In this document: one piece after another, positions 1-6,105 of the stretch
How the letters are laid out: every line of letters begins with the position of its first letter
Numbering within the stretch: the stretch's first letter is position 1
Assembly (NCBI GenBank): GCA_013001485.1
Contig: JABDMN010000207.1
Location: 1 to 6,492 of the forward strand
Direction of reading: 5' to 3'
From: Acidimicrobiia bacterium
GTDB taxonomy: Bacteria; Actinomycetota; Acidimicrobiia; Spongiisociales; UBA5794
DNA length: 6,492 nucleotides
Position numbers and translations under genes: made by a program
The notes under the pieces: generated by a model
The model's input: the letters and a program-made list of their open reading frames with translations, nothing else
Told to the model about the DNA's origin: nothing
The model's database searches: none

Positions 1-17
1 GTCTCCATGATTGGGTT

Positions 18-314
18 CTAGTTGCGGCCGGTGAGGACCCGGAGAAGAGCTCCGAGCTCGAGATGGTCCTCAAGCGGATGGCGAAGCGGCAGATCGATGT
101 GCACCTCGTACCGGTTGCGACGACCGACCTTCTCATGGCTCAAACAGCCGTACGTCTCCAGTTCGGCGACGATACGTTGCACAGCCCGCTCAGTGATCCC
201 AACCTTCACGGCGACGTCACGAAGTCTGATCTCGGGATCGTCGGCGATACACAGCAGCACATGGCTGTGATTGGTCAAGAACGTCCATCCAGAGGGTTCC
301 ATCCGGAGCATCAT
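18..314 (-). CDS. Small winged-helix (MarR/ArsR-like) transcriptional regulator
   Basis: A 98-residue protein that is almost entirely one winged helix-turn-helix domain, so probably a DNA-binding transcription factor. Residues 11-26 ([16 protein letters not shown]) form the first helix. Residues 31-39 (LRDVAVKVG) and 40-53 ([14 protein letters not shown]) look like the HTH, the second being the recognition helix. The wing follows at about 60-71 with the basic turn VGRRNRYEV, and residues 74-82 (DLPLRHPLE) close the domain. From memory this matches a family of short actinobacterial wHTH proteins of unknown ligand. There is no added effector domain and no clear metal-binding cysteine/histidine cluster (only C22 and C57), so the signal cannot be deduced. 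Two adjacent ATGs (positions 1 and 2) and a third at residue 5 make the start uncertain; AGAGAGG upstream fits the first. It is last of three minus-strand genes, 39 nt after the small membrane protein gene, and ends in TAG. Regulation of the divergent mrp operon or of its own operon is inferred from position only. Confidence 0.85.
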   Translation of the reverse strand: MMLRMEPSGWTFLTNHSHVLLCIADDPEIRLRDVAVKVGITERAVQRIVAELETYGCLSHEKVGRRNRYEVHIDLPLRHPLEDHLELGALLRVLTGRN

Positions 315-353
315 ATGGCCTCTCTTACGTGAAATGAAATGCGCTGGTCTGAC

Positions 354-449
354 TTAGGCGAAGTAGGCGTTTGCCAACAACCCGACAAAGATCAGGGTCA
401 GAAATACGAGGCCTGAGATCAGTTCGCGATCGATGTGTTTCTTCTGCAT
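354..449 (-). CDS. Unannotated 31-aa single-pass membrane protein
   Basis: A 31-codon reading frame with ATG at 449-447 and TAA at 356-354. The N-terminus is charged (MQKKHIDRE). Residues 10-30 are one continuous hydrophobic stretch that includes LVFLTLIFVGLLANAYF, long enough for one transmembrane helix. The only charged residues are in the first nine, four of them basic counting His, so the N-terminus probably stays cytoplasmic. An excellent Shine-Dalgarno sequence (AAGGAGGAG) lies just upstream and shares bases with the TAA of the usp gene, giving TAAGGAGGAGCCATG; translation is probably coupled to usp. I do not recognise the family. The size resembles small accessory subunits of membrane complexes such as KdpF or CydX, but no sequence match is claimed. 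It could assist a membrane transporter, anchor the stress protein, or act alone. Confidence rests on the ribosome site, the coupling and the clean membrane-helix composition. Confidence 0.78.
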   Translation of the reverse strand: MQKKHIDRELISGLVFLTLIFVGLLANAYFA

Positions 450-461
450 GGCTCCTCCTTA
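450..461 (-). promoter_or_regulatory. Strong ribosome binding site overlapping the usp stop codon
   Basis: Read on the minus strand the sequence is TAAGGAGGAGCC followed by ATG. The TAA ends the usp gene and its last bases begin the AAGGAGG Shine-Dalgarno core, about 4-5 nt before the start of the 31-aa gene. This is the main evidence that the tiny frame is a real gene, and it suggests that ribosomes finishing usp reinitiate on it. Confidence 0.8.
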
Positions 462-1427
462 CATCTCGTCCGTGCTGAGCGACAACAGCGAACGGGTTGA
501 TTCGATCGGGGTCTTGAAGTCCTCGGGTTTCACGGCCATGACGCTCGCTCTGAGATTCCCCAGCGTCGACTCGGCGGTGTTGCCCATGATCAGCCCGGAG
601 ACGCCGGTTCGCGACAGGGTTCCCATGACGACCACGCCGGCATCGATGGAACCGGCGATCTGACCGATGGCCGTCACTGGCCGGCCCTCGACCACGTGCG
701 CCGTGACCTCGTCCGTGCCCAGACCGACCTCAGCGAGCAGCTTTGCTGTTCCGTCCTCGGCCATCAGTCGGGCTTCGCTCACCAGTTGGTCTACTTCGGA
801 CGCCGGCATCTTCACCCGGCCGTTGCGAAGCAGGCTCTCTCCTTCGAGGCTCCAGGCGTGGACGAGGTGGAAATCTCCGCGCCGCTGGGCTGCGAGCGAC
901 GAGCCGAGCTCAACGATCTTGCGATCGAGCGGTGTGGGCGTTCCCTCTTCGAACGGCCCGACGGCAGCGAGCACGTCGCCCGTGCTGGGAACCTCGGGTC
1001 TGATCACCCATACCGGAACAGGGCATTTCCTCAGGAGGTGCATCGTTGTGGAGGCCCGGGCAAATCCAACGAGGCCGCCCGGCTGGTCGGGTGGAGCAAT
1101 CACGAGGTCATGCCCACGCTCCTGGACACGACGGATGATTTCGATGAAGCCTCGCCCAGTGCCCACGTCGACGTGGACACGAGCGTGGGGAACCTCGGCA
1201 GCCAGGGCCTCGAGCTCGGCCCGCCGGGCCTGCTCCATCAACTGATGGACGTCGTCTGGCTTGTACCCGGGAAGAACAGCTCCCCGCCCGAAGCGGAGTG
1301 GTCCAAGGGAGTCGAACAGAGTGACTCGAGCGTTGTTGGAGGCTGCAAGACTCGCTGCTGCTTGAAGTGGCTTCCGCATGTCCACGTCCCTCGGAGCTAT
1401 CACGAGAATGTCCTTGAATCGCTTCAT
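459..1427 (-). CDS. Tandem universal stress protein, UspE-like
   Basis: A 322-residue soluble cytoplasmic protein with two consecutive Usp domains, about 1-144 and 148-300, close to the length of E. coli UspE (about 316). Domain 1 opens with the beta strand FKDILVIAPRD and ends with HLLRKCPVPVWVI (130-142), a phrase typical of UspE-type proteins; its nucleotide loop is degenerate (APPDQPGG at 111-118). Domain 2 carries the recognisable loop MGTLSRTGVSGLIMGNTAE (268-286). Compared with the classical ATP motif G-2x-G-9x-G-S/T, the second glycine is serine (S272) and the residue after the last glycine is asparagine (N283). GNTAE also occurs in UspE, so ATP binding is uncertain. Usp proteins act in survival of starvation, oxidative and other stress, usually through protein contacts. 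The ATG has a strong GGAGGTGA ribosome site 6 nt upstream. The gene leads the minus-strand operon and diverges from mrpA. The 20-residue tail after the second domain is serine/threonine-rich with no known role. Confidence 0.95.
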   Translation of the reverse strand: MKRFKDILVIAPRDVDMRKPLQAAASLAASNNARVTLFDSLGPLRFGRGAVLPGYKPDDVHQLMEQARRAELEALAAEVPHARVHVDVGTGRGFIEIIRRVQERGHDLVIAPPDQPGGLVGFARASTTMHLLRKCPVPVWVIRPEVPSTGDVLAAVGPFEEGTPTPLDRKIVELGSSLAAQRRGDFHLVHAWSLEGESLLRNGRVKMPASEVDQLVSEARLMAEDGTAKLLAEVGLGTDEVTAHVVEGRPVTAIGQIAGSIDAGVVVMGTLSRTGVSGLIMGNTAESTLGNLRASVMAVKPEDFKTPIESTRSLLSLSTDEM

Positions 1428-1441
1428 CTGAACTCACCTCC
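1428..1441 (-). promoter_or_regulatory. Ribosome binding site of the usp gene
   Basis: On the minus strand GGAGGTGA (1441-1434) lies 6 nt before the ATG at 1427, a near-consensus Shine-Dalgarno sequence that fixes the usp start. Confidence 0.8.
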
Positions 1442-1451
1442 AGGTACGGCC

Positions 1452-1476
1452 CACGACCAACGAAATGTGAGTCGTG
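1452..1476 (-). promoter_or_regulatory. Possible hairpin in the usp leader
   Basis: CACGAC (1452-1457) and GTCGTG (1471-1476) are perfect 6-bp inverted arms separated by 13 nt. In the usp leader RNA they could fold into a hairpin ending about 10 nt before the Shine-Dalgarno sequence. There is no U-tract after it, so it does not look like a terminator. It could be a leader structure or a DNA operator with half-sites 19 bp apart. A 6-bp repeat in this much sequence may also be chance. Confidence 0.35.
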
Positions 1477-1495
1477 AAATCAACTTGTGTAATCA
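1474..1495. repeat. Direct repeat GTGAAATCA / GTGTAATCA, possible operator
   Basis: GTGAAATCA (1474-1482) and GTGTAATCA (1487-1495) match at 8 of 9 positions and start 13 bp apart. They cover the predicted usp transcription start and touch the usp -10 element, where a bound repressor would block initiation. A regulator gene lies at the end of the same operon. Use as an operator is inferred; no known consensus is matched. Confidence 0.35.
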
Positions 1496-1523
1496 CCGTA
1501 TCATACGTAATCTCTTTCGTCAA
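1495..1523 (-). promoter_or_regulatory. Promoter of the usp operon (SigA/sigma-70 type, extended -10)
   Basis: On the minus strand, -35 TTGACG (1523-1518) is followed after exactly 17 nt by -10 TACGGT (1500-1495), with TGA directly before it to give an extended -10 TGATACGGT. The -35 matches five of six consensus bases and the -10 keeps the essential TAnnnT. A transcription start near 1488 would give a leader of about 60 nt before the usp ATG. This is the best promoter in the window and probably drives the usp, small membrane protein and regulator genes. Confidence 0.7.
1499..1504 (+). promoter_or_regulatory. Candidate -10 element for the mrp operon
   Basis: TATCAT at 1499-1504 matches TATAAT at five of six positions and would start transcription near 1511, leaving a leader of about 45 nt before mrpA. 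No good -35 is found at the expected distance. An alternative pair is TTGTGT (1485-1490) with TAATCT (1508-1513) at 17 nt. Either choice overlaps the oppositely directed usp promoter, so the two transcripts may compete. The exact site is uncertain. Confidence 0.35.
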
Positions 1524-1555
1524 TCATAAAACGTAACACAGAAAACAGGGTTTAG

Positions 1556-3850
1556 GTGTCTGGTTCTCTCCTGGTCATCGTGGCAGCGCACGTTGTTGCT
1601 GCCGCCGGCCTCATAGTGGTGAGGCGTAGTCGCGTCGGGATTGGCCTGCTGGCGGCTGCTCCCCTTGCGGCGATGGCCGTGTGGGTGGCCGCGGCGGCGA
1701 ATGGAGGCGTCGTCGACGGACAACCGGTTGCGACGTCCATCGAGTGGATCCCCGCGCTCGGCGTTGCGTTCGACGTGCGGGTGGACGCCCTGGCTCTGAC
1801 ATTCCTCGGGCTGATCTCGAGCATTGGCGTAGCGATTGCTGTGTTCTCTGCCAACTACCTCACCGATCTGACGTCGGCACGACGCTTCCTGGCTCTCCTC
1901 GTCCTCTTTGGTGCGGCGATGAGCGGCCTCGTCGTCACCGACAACGTGTACGGCCTGTTCGTGTTCTGGGAACTGACCACCATCACTTCGTACCTGTTGA
2001 TCGGCTTCGAAGACAGGAAGGGAAGTGCCCGCGCTGCCGCACTTCAGGCAGTGCTCACCACGGGTCTCGGCGGTTTGGCCCTCCTCGGTGGCCTCGTGCT
2101 GATGAGCCAGGAAGCGGGGACGACCTCACTGACGGAGCTGGTCGCCAACCCGCCGGGCGGCGGCATCGCCTCTGCAGGCCTTCTGCTGGTATTCGTTGGG
2201 GCCTTCACCAAGTCCGCCCAGGCACCCTTCCACTTCTGGCTCCCGGGGGCCATGTCAGCCCCGACTCCGGCCAGCGCATACTTGCACTCGGCGACGATGG
2301 TGAAGGCGGGGATCTTCCTGCTGCTGCGGCTCTCTCCGGGATTCGCCGCCGACCCCCTGTGGACCCCGATCGTCGTGAGTGTGGGCCTCACCACAATGGT
2401 GATCGGGGCATGGCGGGCGCTCCGCCAAACCGATCTCAAGCTGCTACTGGCTCACAGCACCGTCAGCCAGCTCGGGTTCATCACGGCACTGGTGGGGGCA
2501 GGAACAGCATCGGTGCTGCACGCCGCGCTTGCTGTTCTCGTGGCCCATGCCGTCTTCAAGTCGGCGTTGTTCTTGACGACCGGGGCCATCGACGCCACGG
2601 CAGGCACCCGCGACATCCGGATCCTGTCGGGCCTTGGCAGGCGCAGGCCGCTCCTGGCCGTGACCGGCATGGTCGCGGCAGCCTCGATGGCAGGGATACC
2701 GCCTCTCATCGGCTTCGTGACCAAAGAGGCAGCATTCTCAGCACTGATCGACACTGGCGAATGGGTGCCACTGGCCGTCATTGCTCTGGCGTCGACTGCG
2801 ACCGTCGCCTACTCACTGCGCTTCGTGTGGGGCGCGTTCGCCGAAAAGCCCGTTTCGCCCGAGACCGATCACTCAGGTGCCGACGCTCCCGCAGCCCGGC
2901 TCGGTCTGCTCCTGCCGCCGCTCGTGCTGTCGATGGCCGGCGTACTCACGGGGTTCTTCCCCGGAATCGTCAACCGCTTCGTCTCCGAGTTCTCACCGGG
3001 CAAACTGCCGCTCATCCCGGGATGGAAGCCGGCTGTTGCGGTGTCGGCCGCAGTGATCGTCGGCGGCGTTCTCGTGCATTGGAGACGAGACCTCGTGGGC
3101 AGGAGACTGGATCGGGTCGGGTCGGTGACCAACCGGCTTCCCTCGAGCGAGGGTTCCTATCGCGGCGCCGTTTCTCAGCTGAACGCCGTTGCCGACCGTG
3201 TCACAGGCTTCTTCCAGAACGGCTCGCTGCCCGTATACCTGGCCGTGATCCTCACCACAGCCACTGTCGTCCCCACTGTGGCGTGGGTTGCGTCGGGCAC
3301 CGAGATCGACCTGCAGCCATTCAGCGTCTCCACGGGAGAACTGGCCCTGGCTGCACTGGGAATCGTGGCCGCCATCGCCGCTACGCGAGCATCGAGCCGA
3401 CTGGTAGCCGTCCTGCTCCTCGGAGCCGTCGGCTACTCGATGGCCGGCCTCTTCGTCGTCTACGCCGCCCCCGACCTGGCGCTCACACTGCTGCTCGTGG
3501 AGACGATCACCGTGGCGATCTTCGCGTTCGTGTTGTCCAAGGTGCCTCGCGGGTTCGAGATGGAGCGAGGTCGGATCACCGGGGCACTCCGCCTCGGGAT
3601 CGCCCTCGGGGTTGGCGTCTTCGTAGCTGGCGCGGCCCTGGTGGCGTCTCGCCAGCGCGTTGGCGAGAACCTCGCTGAGACATATGCCCAACTCGCTCCC
3701 GAGGCCGGAGGCAGCAACGTCGTCAACGTCATCCTCACCGACTTTCGCGCCCTCGACACGCTCGGTGAAATCACGGTCCTCGCAGTGGCCGCCATCGGCG
3801 TGACGGTCCTCGTTCGCGGCCTCCGCACCACGTCGGACGGAGAGCAATGA
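1556..3850 (+). CDS. mrpA: Na+/H+ antiporter subunit A (MrpA/MnhA)
   Basis: Largest subunit of the Mrp antiporter, 764 residues, an integral membrane protein related to complex I NuoL. The length matches a standard MrpA not fused to MrpB. The NuoL-like proton-channel core (about 70-430) keeps the key charged residues: E139 in LFVFWELTTITSYLL, K219 in GAFTKSAQAPFHFWLPGAM, K250 in HSATMVKAGIFLL, H300 in LLLAHSTVSQLG, H331/K335 in AHAVFKSALF and K390 in GFVTKEAAF. The C-terminal part, specific to MrpA and Mbh hydrogenases, has acidic residues D640 and E649 (YAAPDLALTLLLVETITV) and ends with NVILTDFRALDTLGEITVL (721-742), a hallmark of the MbhE-like domain. The start is GTG; an in-frame TAG directly precedes it, so no longer start exists, and the first membrane helix begins at once. 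Only a weak ribosome site (AGGG, 5 nt away) is seen. It overlaps mrpB by 4 nt. Confidence 0.96.
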   Translation: MSGSLLVIVAAHVVAAAGLIVVRRSRVGIGLLAAAPLAAMAVWVAAAANGGVVDGQPVATSIEWIPALGVAFDVRVDALALTFLGLISSIGVAIAVFSANYLTDLTSARRFLALLVLFGAAMSGLVVTDNVYGLFVFWELTTITSYLLIGFEDRKGSARAAALQAVLTTGLGGLALLGGLVLMSQEAGTTSLTELVANPPGGGIASAGLLLVFVGAFTKSAQAPFHFWLPGAMSAPTPASAYLHSATMVKAGIFLLLRLSPGFAADPLWTPIVVSVGLTTMVIGAWRALRQTDLKLLLAHSTVSQLGFITALVGAGTASVLHAALAVLVAHAVFKSALFLTTGAIDATAGTRDIRILSGLGRRRPLLAVTGMVAAASMAGIPPLIGFVTKEAAFSALIDTGEWVPLAVIALASTATVAYSLRFVWGAFAEKPVSPETDHSGADAPAARLGLLLPPLVLSMAGVLTGFFPGIVNRFVSEFSPGKLPLIPGWKPAVAVSAAVIVGGVLVHWRRDLVGRRLDRVGSVTNRLPSSEGSYRGAVSQLNAVADRVTGFFQNGSLPVYLAVILTTATVVPTVAWVASGTEIDLQPFSVSTGELALAALGIVAAIAATRASSRLVAVLLLGAVGYSMAGLFVVYAAPDLALTLLLVETITVAIFAFVLSKVPRGFEMERGRITGALRLGIALGVGVFVAGAALVASRQRVGENLAETYAQLAPEAGGSNVVNVILTDFRALDTLGEITVLAVAAIGVTVLVRGLRTTSDGEQ

Positions 3851-4284
3851 GGATCAAGAGCTCACCGCTCATTGAGACCGGTTCGCGCACGATGGTGCCC
3901 ACGCTGGTGGTCGTGTCTCTATTCCTACTCGTCGTGGGGCACGACTCGCCGGGAGGCGGTTTCGTGGGCGGCTTGCTCGCCGGGAGCGCCCTCCTTGTCG
4001 TGTTCGTCGCCGCCGGCCGGCCTGCAGTCGAGGCGATCCTGCCGGTACGTTCGGACACCATCCTGGGGCTGGGCCTCGCCACGGCCGTGTTCACGGCGCT
4101 GGGCGGAATGGTTTTCGGATCCGCTCTTCTCGACGCAGGGAAGCTGACTCTCGACCTCGGCTGGCTTGGGAAGCTCTCTGTCGGCTCGTCGCTGCTCTTC
4201 GACGTAGGCGTCTATCTGATCGTCGTCGGGCTTGTCGCCACGGTGATCCTGCGGCTCGGTGGCGCCGAACAGGAGTCGGCATGA
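3847..4284 (+). CDS. mrpB: Na+/H+ antiporter subunit B (MrpB/MnhB)
   Basis: A 145-residue membrane subunit of the Mrp complex with about four helices. The family signature GHDSPGGGFVGGLLAGSALL (31-50) is intact, and the last helix carries LFDVGVYLIVVGLVA (117-131). MrpB is needed for assembly and cation/proton exchange; in many high-GC bacteria it is fused to MrpA, but here it is a separate gene of normal length. The start ATG overlaps the mrpA stop codon (ATGA at 3847-3850), with GGAGAG just upstream, which points to coupled translation and equal subunit supply. The N-terminus (MRIKSSPLIETGSRTMVP) is typical of the family, so the start is secure. Confidence 0.95.
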   Translation: MRIKSSPLIETGSRTMVPTLVVVSLFLLVVGHDSPGGGFVGGLLAGSALLVVFVAAGRPAVEAILPVRSDTILGLGLATAVFTALGGMVFGSALLDAGKLTLDLGWLGKLSVGSSLLFDVGVYLIVVGLVATVILRLGGAEQESA

Positions 4285-4643
4285 GCGTCGTACTGGCAGT
4301 TACTGCAGGCGCGCTGGTCGCAGCCGGGACCTACCTGTTGTTGCAGCGTTTGCTGACACGCATCGTGATCGGGCTGGGCCTCATCGCCCACGGCGCCAAC
4401 CTCGTGATCCTCGGTGCGGGTGGTCCACCGGGAGCCGCGCCGGTCCTCGACGGCAGTTCCGCGCCGATCTCGGATCCACTCCCGCAGGCCCTGGTCCTCA
4501 CTGCGATCGTCATCACGTTCGGCGTCACAGCCTTCCTCCTGGCCCTGGCCTATCGCAGCTATGTCCTCACCACCTCGGATGCCGTCGAGGACGACCTCGA
4601 GGACCGCCGTATCGCGGCCGGCCCCGGATCGGGCTCACCATGA
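4281..4643 (+). CDS. mrpC: Na+/H+ antiporter subunit C (MrpC/MnhC)
   Basis: A 120-residue, three-helix subunit homologous to complex I NuoK. Helix 2 contains IGLGLIAHGANLVIL (30-44) with the conserved His-Gly-Ala-Asn, and helix 3 begins with the family signature DPLPQALVLTAIVITFGV (65-82). The acidic and then Gly/Pro-rich tail (residues 100-120) is poorly conserved in the family. The ATG overlaps the mrpB TGA by 4 nt and follows AGGAG at suitable spacing. MrpC helps link MrpA and MrpD in the membrane arm. Confidence 0.95.
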   Translation: MSVVLAVTAGALVAAGTYLLLQRLLTRIVIGLGLIAHGANLVILGAGGPPGAAPVLDGSSAPISDPLPQALVLTAIVITFGVTAFLLALAYRSYVLTTSDAVEDDLEDRRIAAGPGSGSP

Positions 4644-6103
4644 CCACAGCTGTCGCCCTCCTCGTCGTCATGCCGCTCACCGCGGTCGGCATCCTGCTGC
4701 TGCTCCCGCGCCTGCGGTGGCGCCAGACCGTGTCGATCGTGGCGTCACTGGCTTCGGTCGTCATGTCAATCATCGTGCTCGTCGCCGCAGACACCGACGG
4801 CACGATCACGGTCGCCGTTGGGGGATGGGAGGCACCCATCGGCATCGAGCTGATAGCCGACCGGTTCTCCGCGCTGATGCTGGCCGTGTCAACAACGGCG
4901 CTGTTCGGCGTCCTGGTATTCGCCGTCGGCCAGACCGACACAGACGACGCCTTCCCGGCCTTCCATGCCGTATATCAAACCCTGGCGGCGGGTGTTGCAC
5001 TGGCCTTCCTCACCGGCGACCTGTTCACGCTGTTCGTTGCCTTCGAGATCATGTTGACGGCGAGCTACGTGCTGATCACCCATCGAGCCGGAGCCGCCCA
5101 GGTGCGCGCCACGATGACCTACGTGGTCGTGGGGTTGGTGGCGTCCGGTCTCTTCCTGATCGGGGTCGGCCTCACCTATGCAGCAGCCGGCACGGTCACG
5201 CTGAGTGAGTTGGCGGTTCGGTTCCAGGAACTCGACCCTGGCACGAGAGCCGGTATCGGCTGGCTGTTCTTTGTCGTCTTTGGCATCAAGGCCGCCATCT
5301 TTCCCCTGTTCTTCTGGCTGCCCGACTCATATCCGACGGCGGTGACGCCAGTGACGGCGATCTTTGCCGGTCTCCTCACCAAGGTCGGGGTGTACGCAAT
5401 CGTCCGTACTCAGACGCTCCTCTTCCCCTCCGAGGGTCCGTCCGAACTGATCCTTGCTGTGGCCGGCCTGACGATGGTCGTGGGGGTTCTCGGCGCCATC
5501 GCCCAGGGGGACATCAAGCGGATTCTGTCGTTTCACATCATCAGCCAGATCGGGTACATGATCATGGGGCTCGGGTTCTTCACGGTTGCCGGACTGGCCG
5601 CGGCAATCGTGTTCATCGTGCACCAGATCGTGGTGAAGACCGTGATGTTCCTCGTCGGGGGACTCGTCGAGGCAGCGTCTGGCACCGGTCGTCTCAACGA
5701 TGTGAGCGGGGTGCTCCACCGCTATCCAATCATCGCTGTTCTCTTCCTCCCAGCGGCGTTGAGCCTCGCCGGGTTGCCTCCATTCTCTGGTTTCGTCGGC
5801 AAGCTCGCCCTGGTCCAGGCCGGCTTCAGCGCCGGGCAGTGGGCGGTGGTGGGTGTTTCGCTGTTCGCCAGCGTTCTCACCTTGTTCTCCATGACGAAGA
5901 TCTGGTCGGGCGCGTTTTGGGGCGGCCCGACGACGAATCTGGTGGGACGCCCGAGCCGCGCCATGATTGGTGCGACGGCCGGCCTGGTCGTGGTGAGCCT
6001 CGCGATCGGCTTTGGTGGCCAACCGCTGATCGAGATCGCAACCCGGGCGGCCGAGGATCTCCTGTCCGCCGGCTCGATCGGAATAGCCGGGGGGGCGCAA
6101 TAG
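4640..6103 (+). CDS. mrpD: Na+/H+ antiporter subunit D (MrpD/MnhD)
   Basis: A 487-residue antiporter-like subunit homologous to complex I NuoM/NuoN, with about 14 membrane helices, probably forming a proton channel. Key residues are in place: E136 in LFVAFEIMLTASYVL, K217 in FGIKAAIFPLFFWLPDSYP, K248 in GLLTKVGVYAI, H299 in RILSFHIISQIGYM, H328 and K333 in IVHQIVVKTVMF, and K388 in GFVGKLALVQ. A longer open frame extends upstream into mrpC, but its sequence there is arginine-rich and unlike the family, so the ATG at 4640 is chosen. It overlaps the mrpC stop as ATGA and the protein begins directly with helix 1 (TTAVALLVVMPLTAVG). The ribosome site is weak, so coupling to mrpC is likely. The gene ends in TAG, with the codons GGG GGG GCG making a G7 run just before the stop. 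The next gene is mrpF, not mrpE. Confidence 0.96.
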   Translation: MTTAVALLVVMPLTAVGILLLLPRLRWRQTVSIVASLASVVMSIIVLVAADTDGTITVAVGGWEAPIGIELIADRFSALMLAVSTTALFGVLVFAVGQTDTDDAFPAFHAVYQTLAAGVALAFLTGDLFTLFVAFEIMLTASYVLITHRAGAAQVRATMTYVVVGLVASGLFLIGVGLTYAAAGTVTLSELAVRFQELDPGTRAGIGWLFFVVFGIKAAIFPLFFWLPDSYPTAVTPVTAIFAGLLTKVGVYAIVRTQTLLFPSEGPSELILAVAGLTMVVGVLGAIAQGDIKRILSFHIISQIGYMIMGLGFFTVAGLAAAIVFIVHQIVVKTVMFLVGGLVEAASGTGRLNDVSGVLHRYPIIAVLFLPAALSLAGLPPFSGFVGKLALVQAGFSAGQWAVVGVSLFASVLTLFSMTKIWSGAFWGGPTTNLVGRPSRAMIGATAGLVVVSLAIGFGGQPLIEIATRAAEDLLSAGSIGIAGGAQ

Positions 6104-6105
6104 TG

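Noticed and set aside
696..1529. A 277-codon open frame on the plus strand opposite the usp gene
   Set aside because: It is antisense to a clear UspE-like gene, its protein has no recognisable domain, and long antisense frames are common in GC-rich coding DNA.
1681..3678. A 665-codon plus-strand frame inside mrpA
   Set aside because: It is arginine-, proline- and glycine-rich shadow sequence from the +1/+2 frame of mrpA, with no membrane character or known domain.
2993..3847. A 284-codon minus-strand frame opposite the mrpA C-terminal part
   Set aside because: Its composition (rich in Glu, Asp, Arg, Gly and His) is that of the antisense of hydrophobic codons, and it has no domain or ribosome site that I can support.
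4259..4639. N-terminal extension of mrpD through mrpC
   Set aside because: The extension is out of frame with mrpC, very arginine-rich and unlike MrpD; the ATG at 4640 gives the standard N-terminus and the ATGA overlap.
4640..6103. Reading the antiporter genes as complex I (nuoL/nuoM/nuoK) or a membrane-bound hydrogenase module
   Set aside because: The order A-B-C-D-F-G, the MrpA C-terminal DFRALDTLGE motif and the MrpB, MrpF and MrpG signatures mark a Mrp antiporter; no hydrogenase or quinone-module genes are seen.
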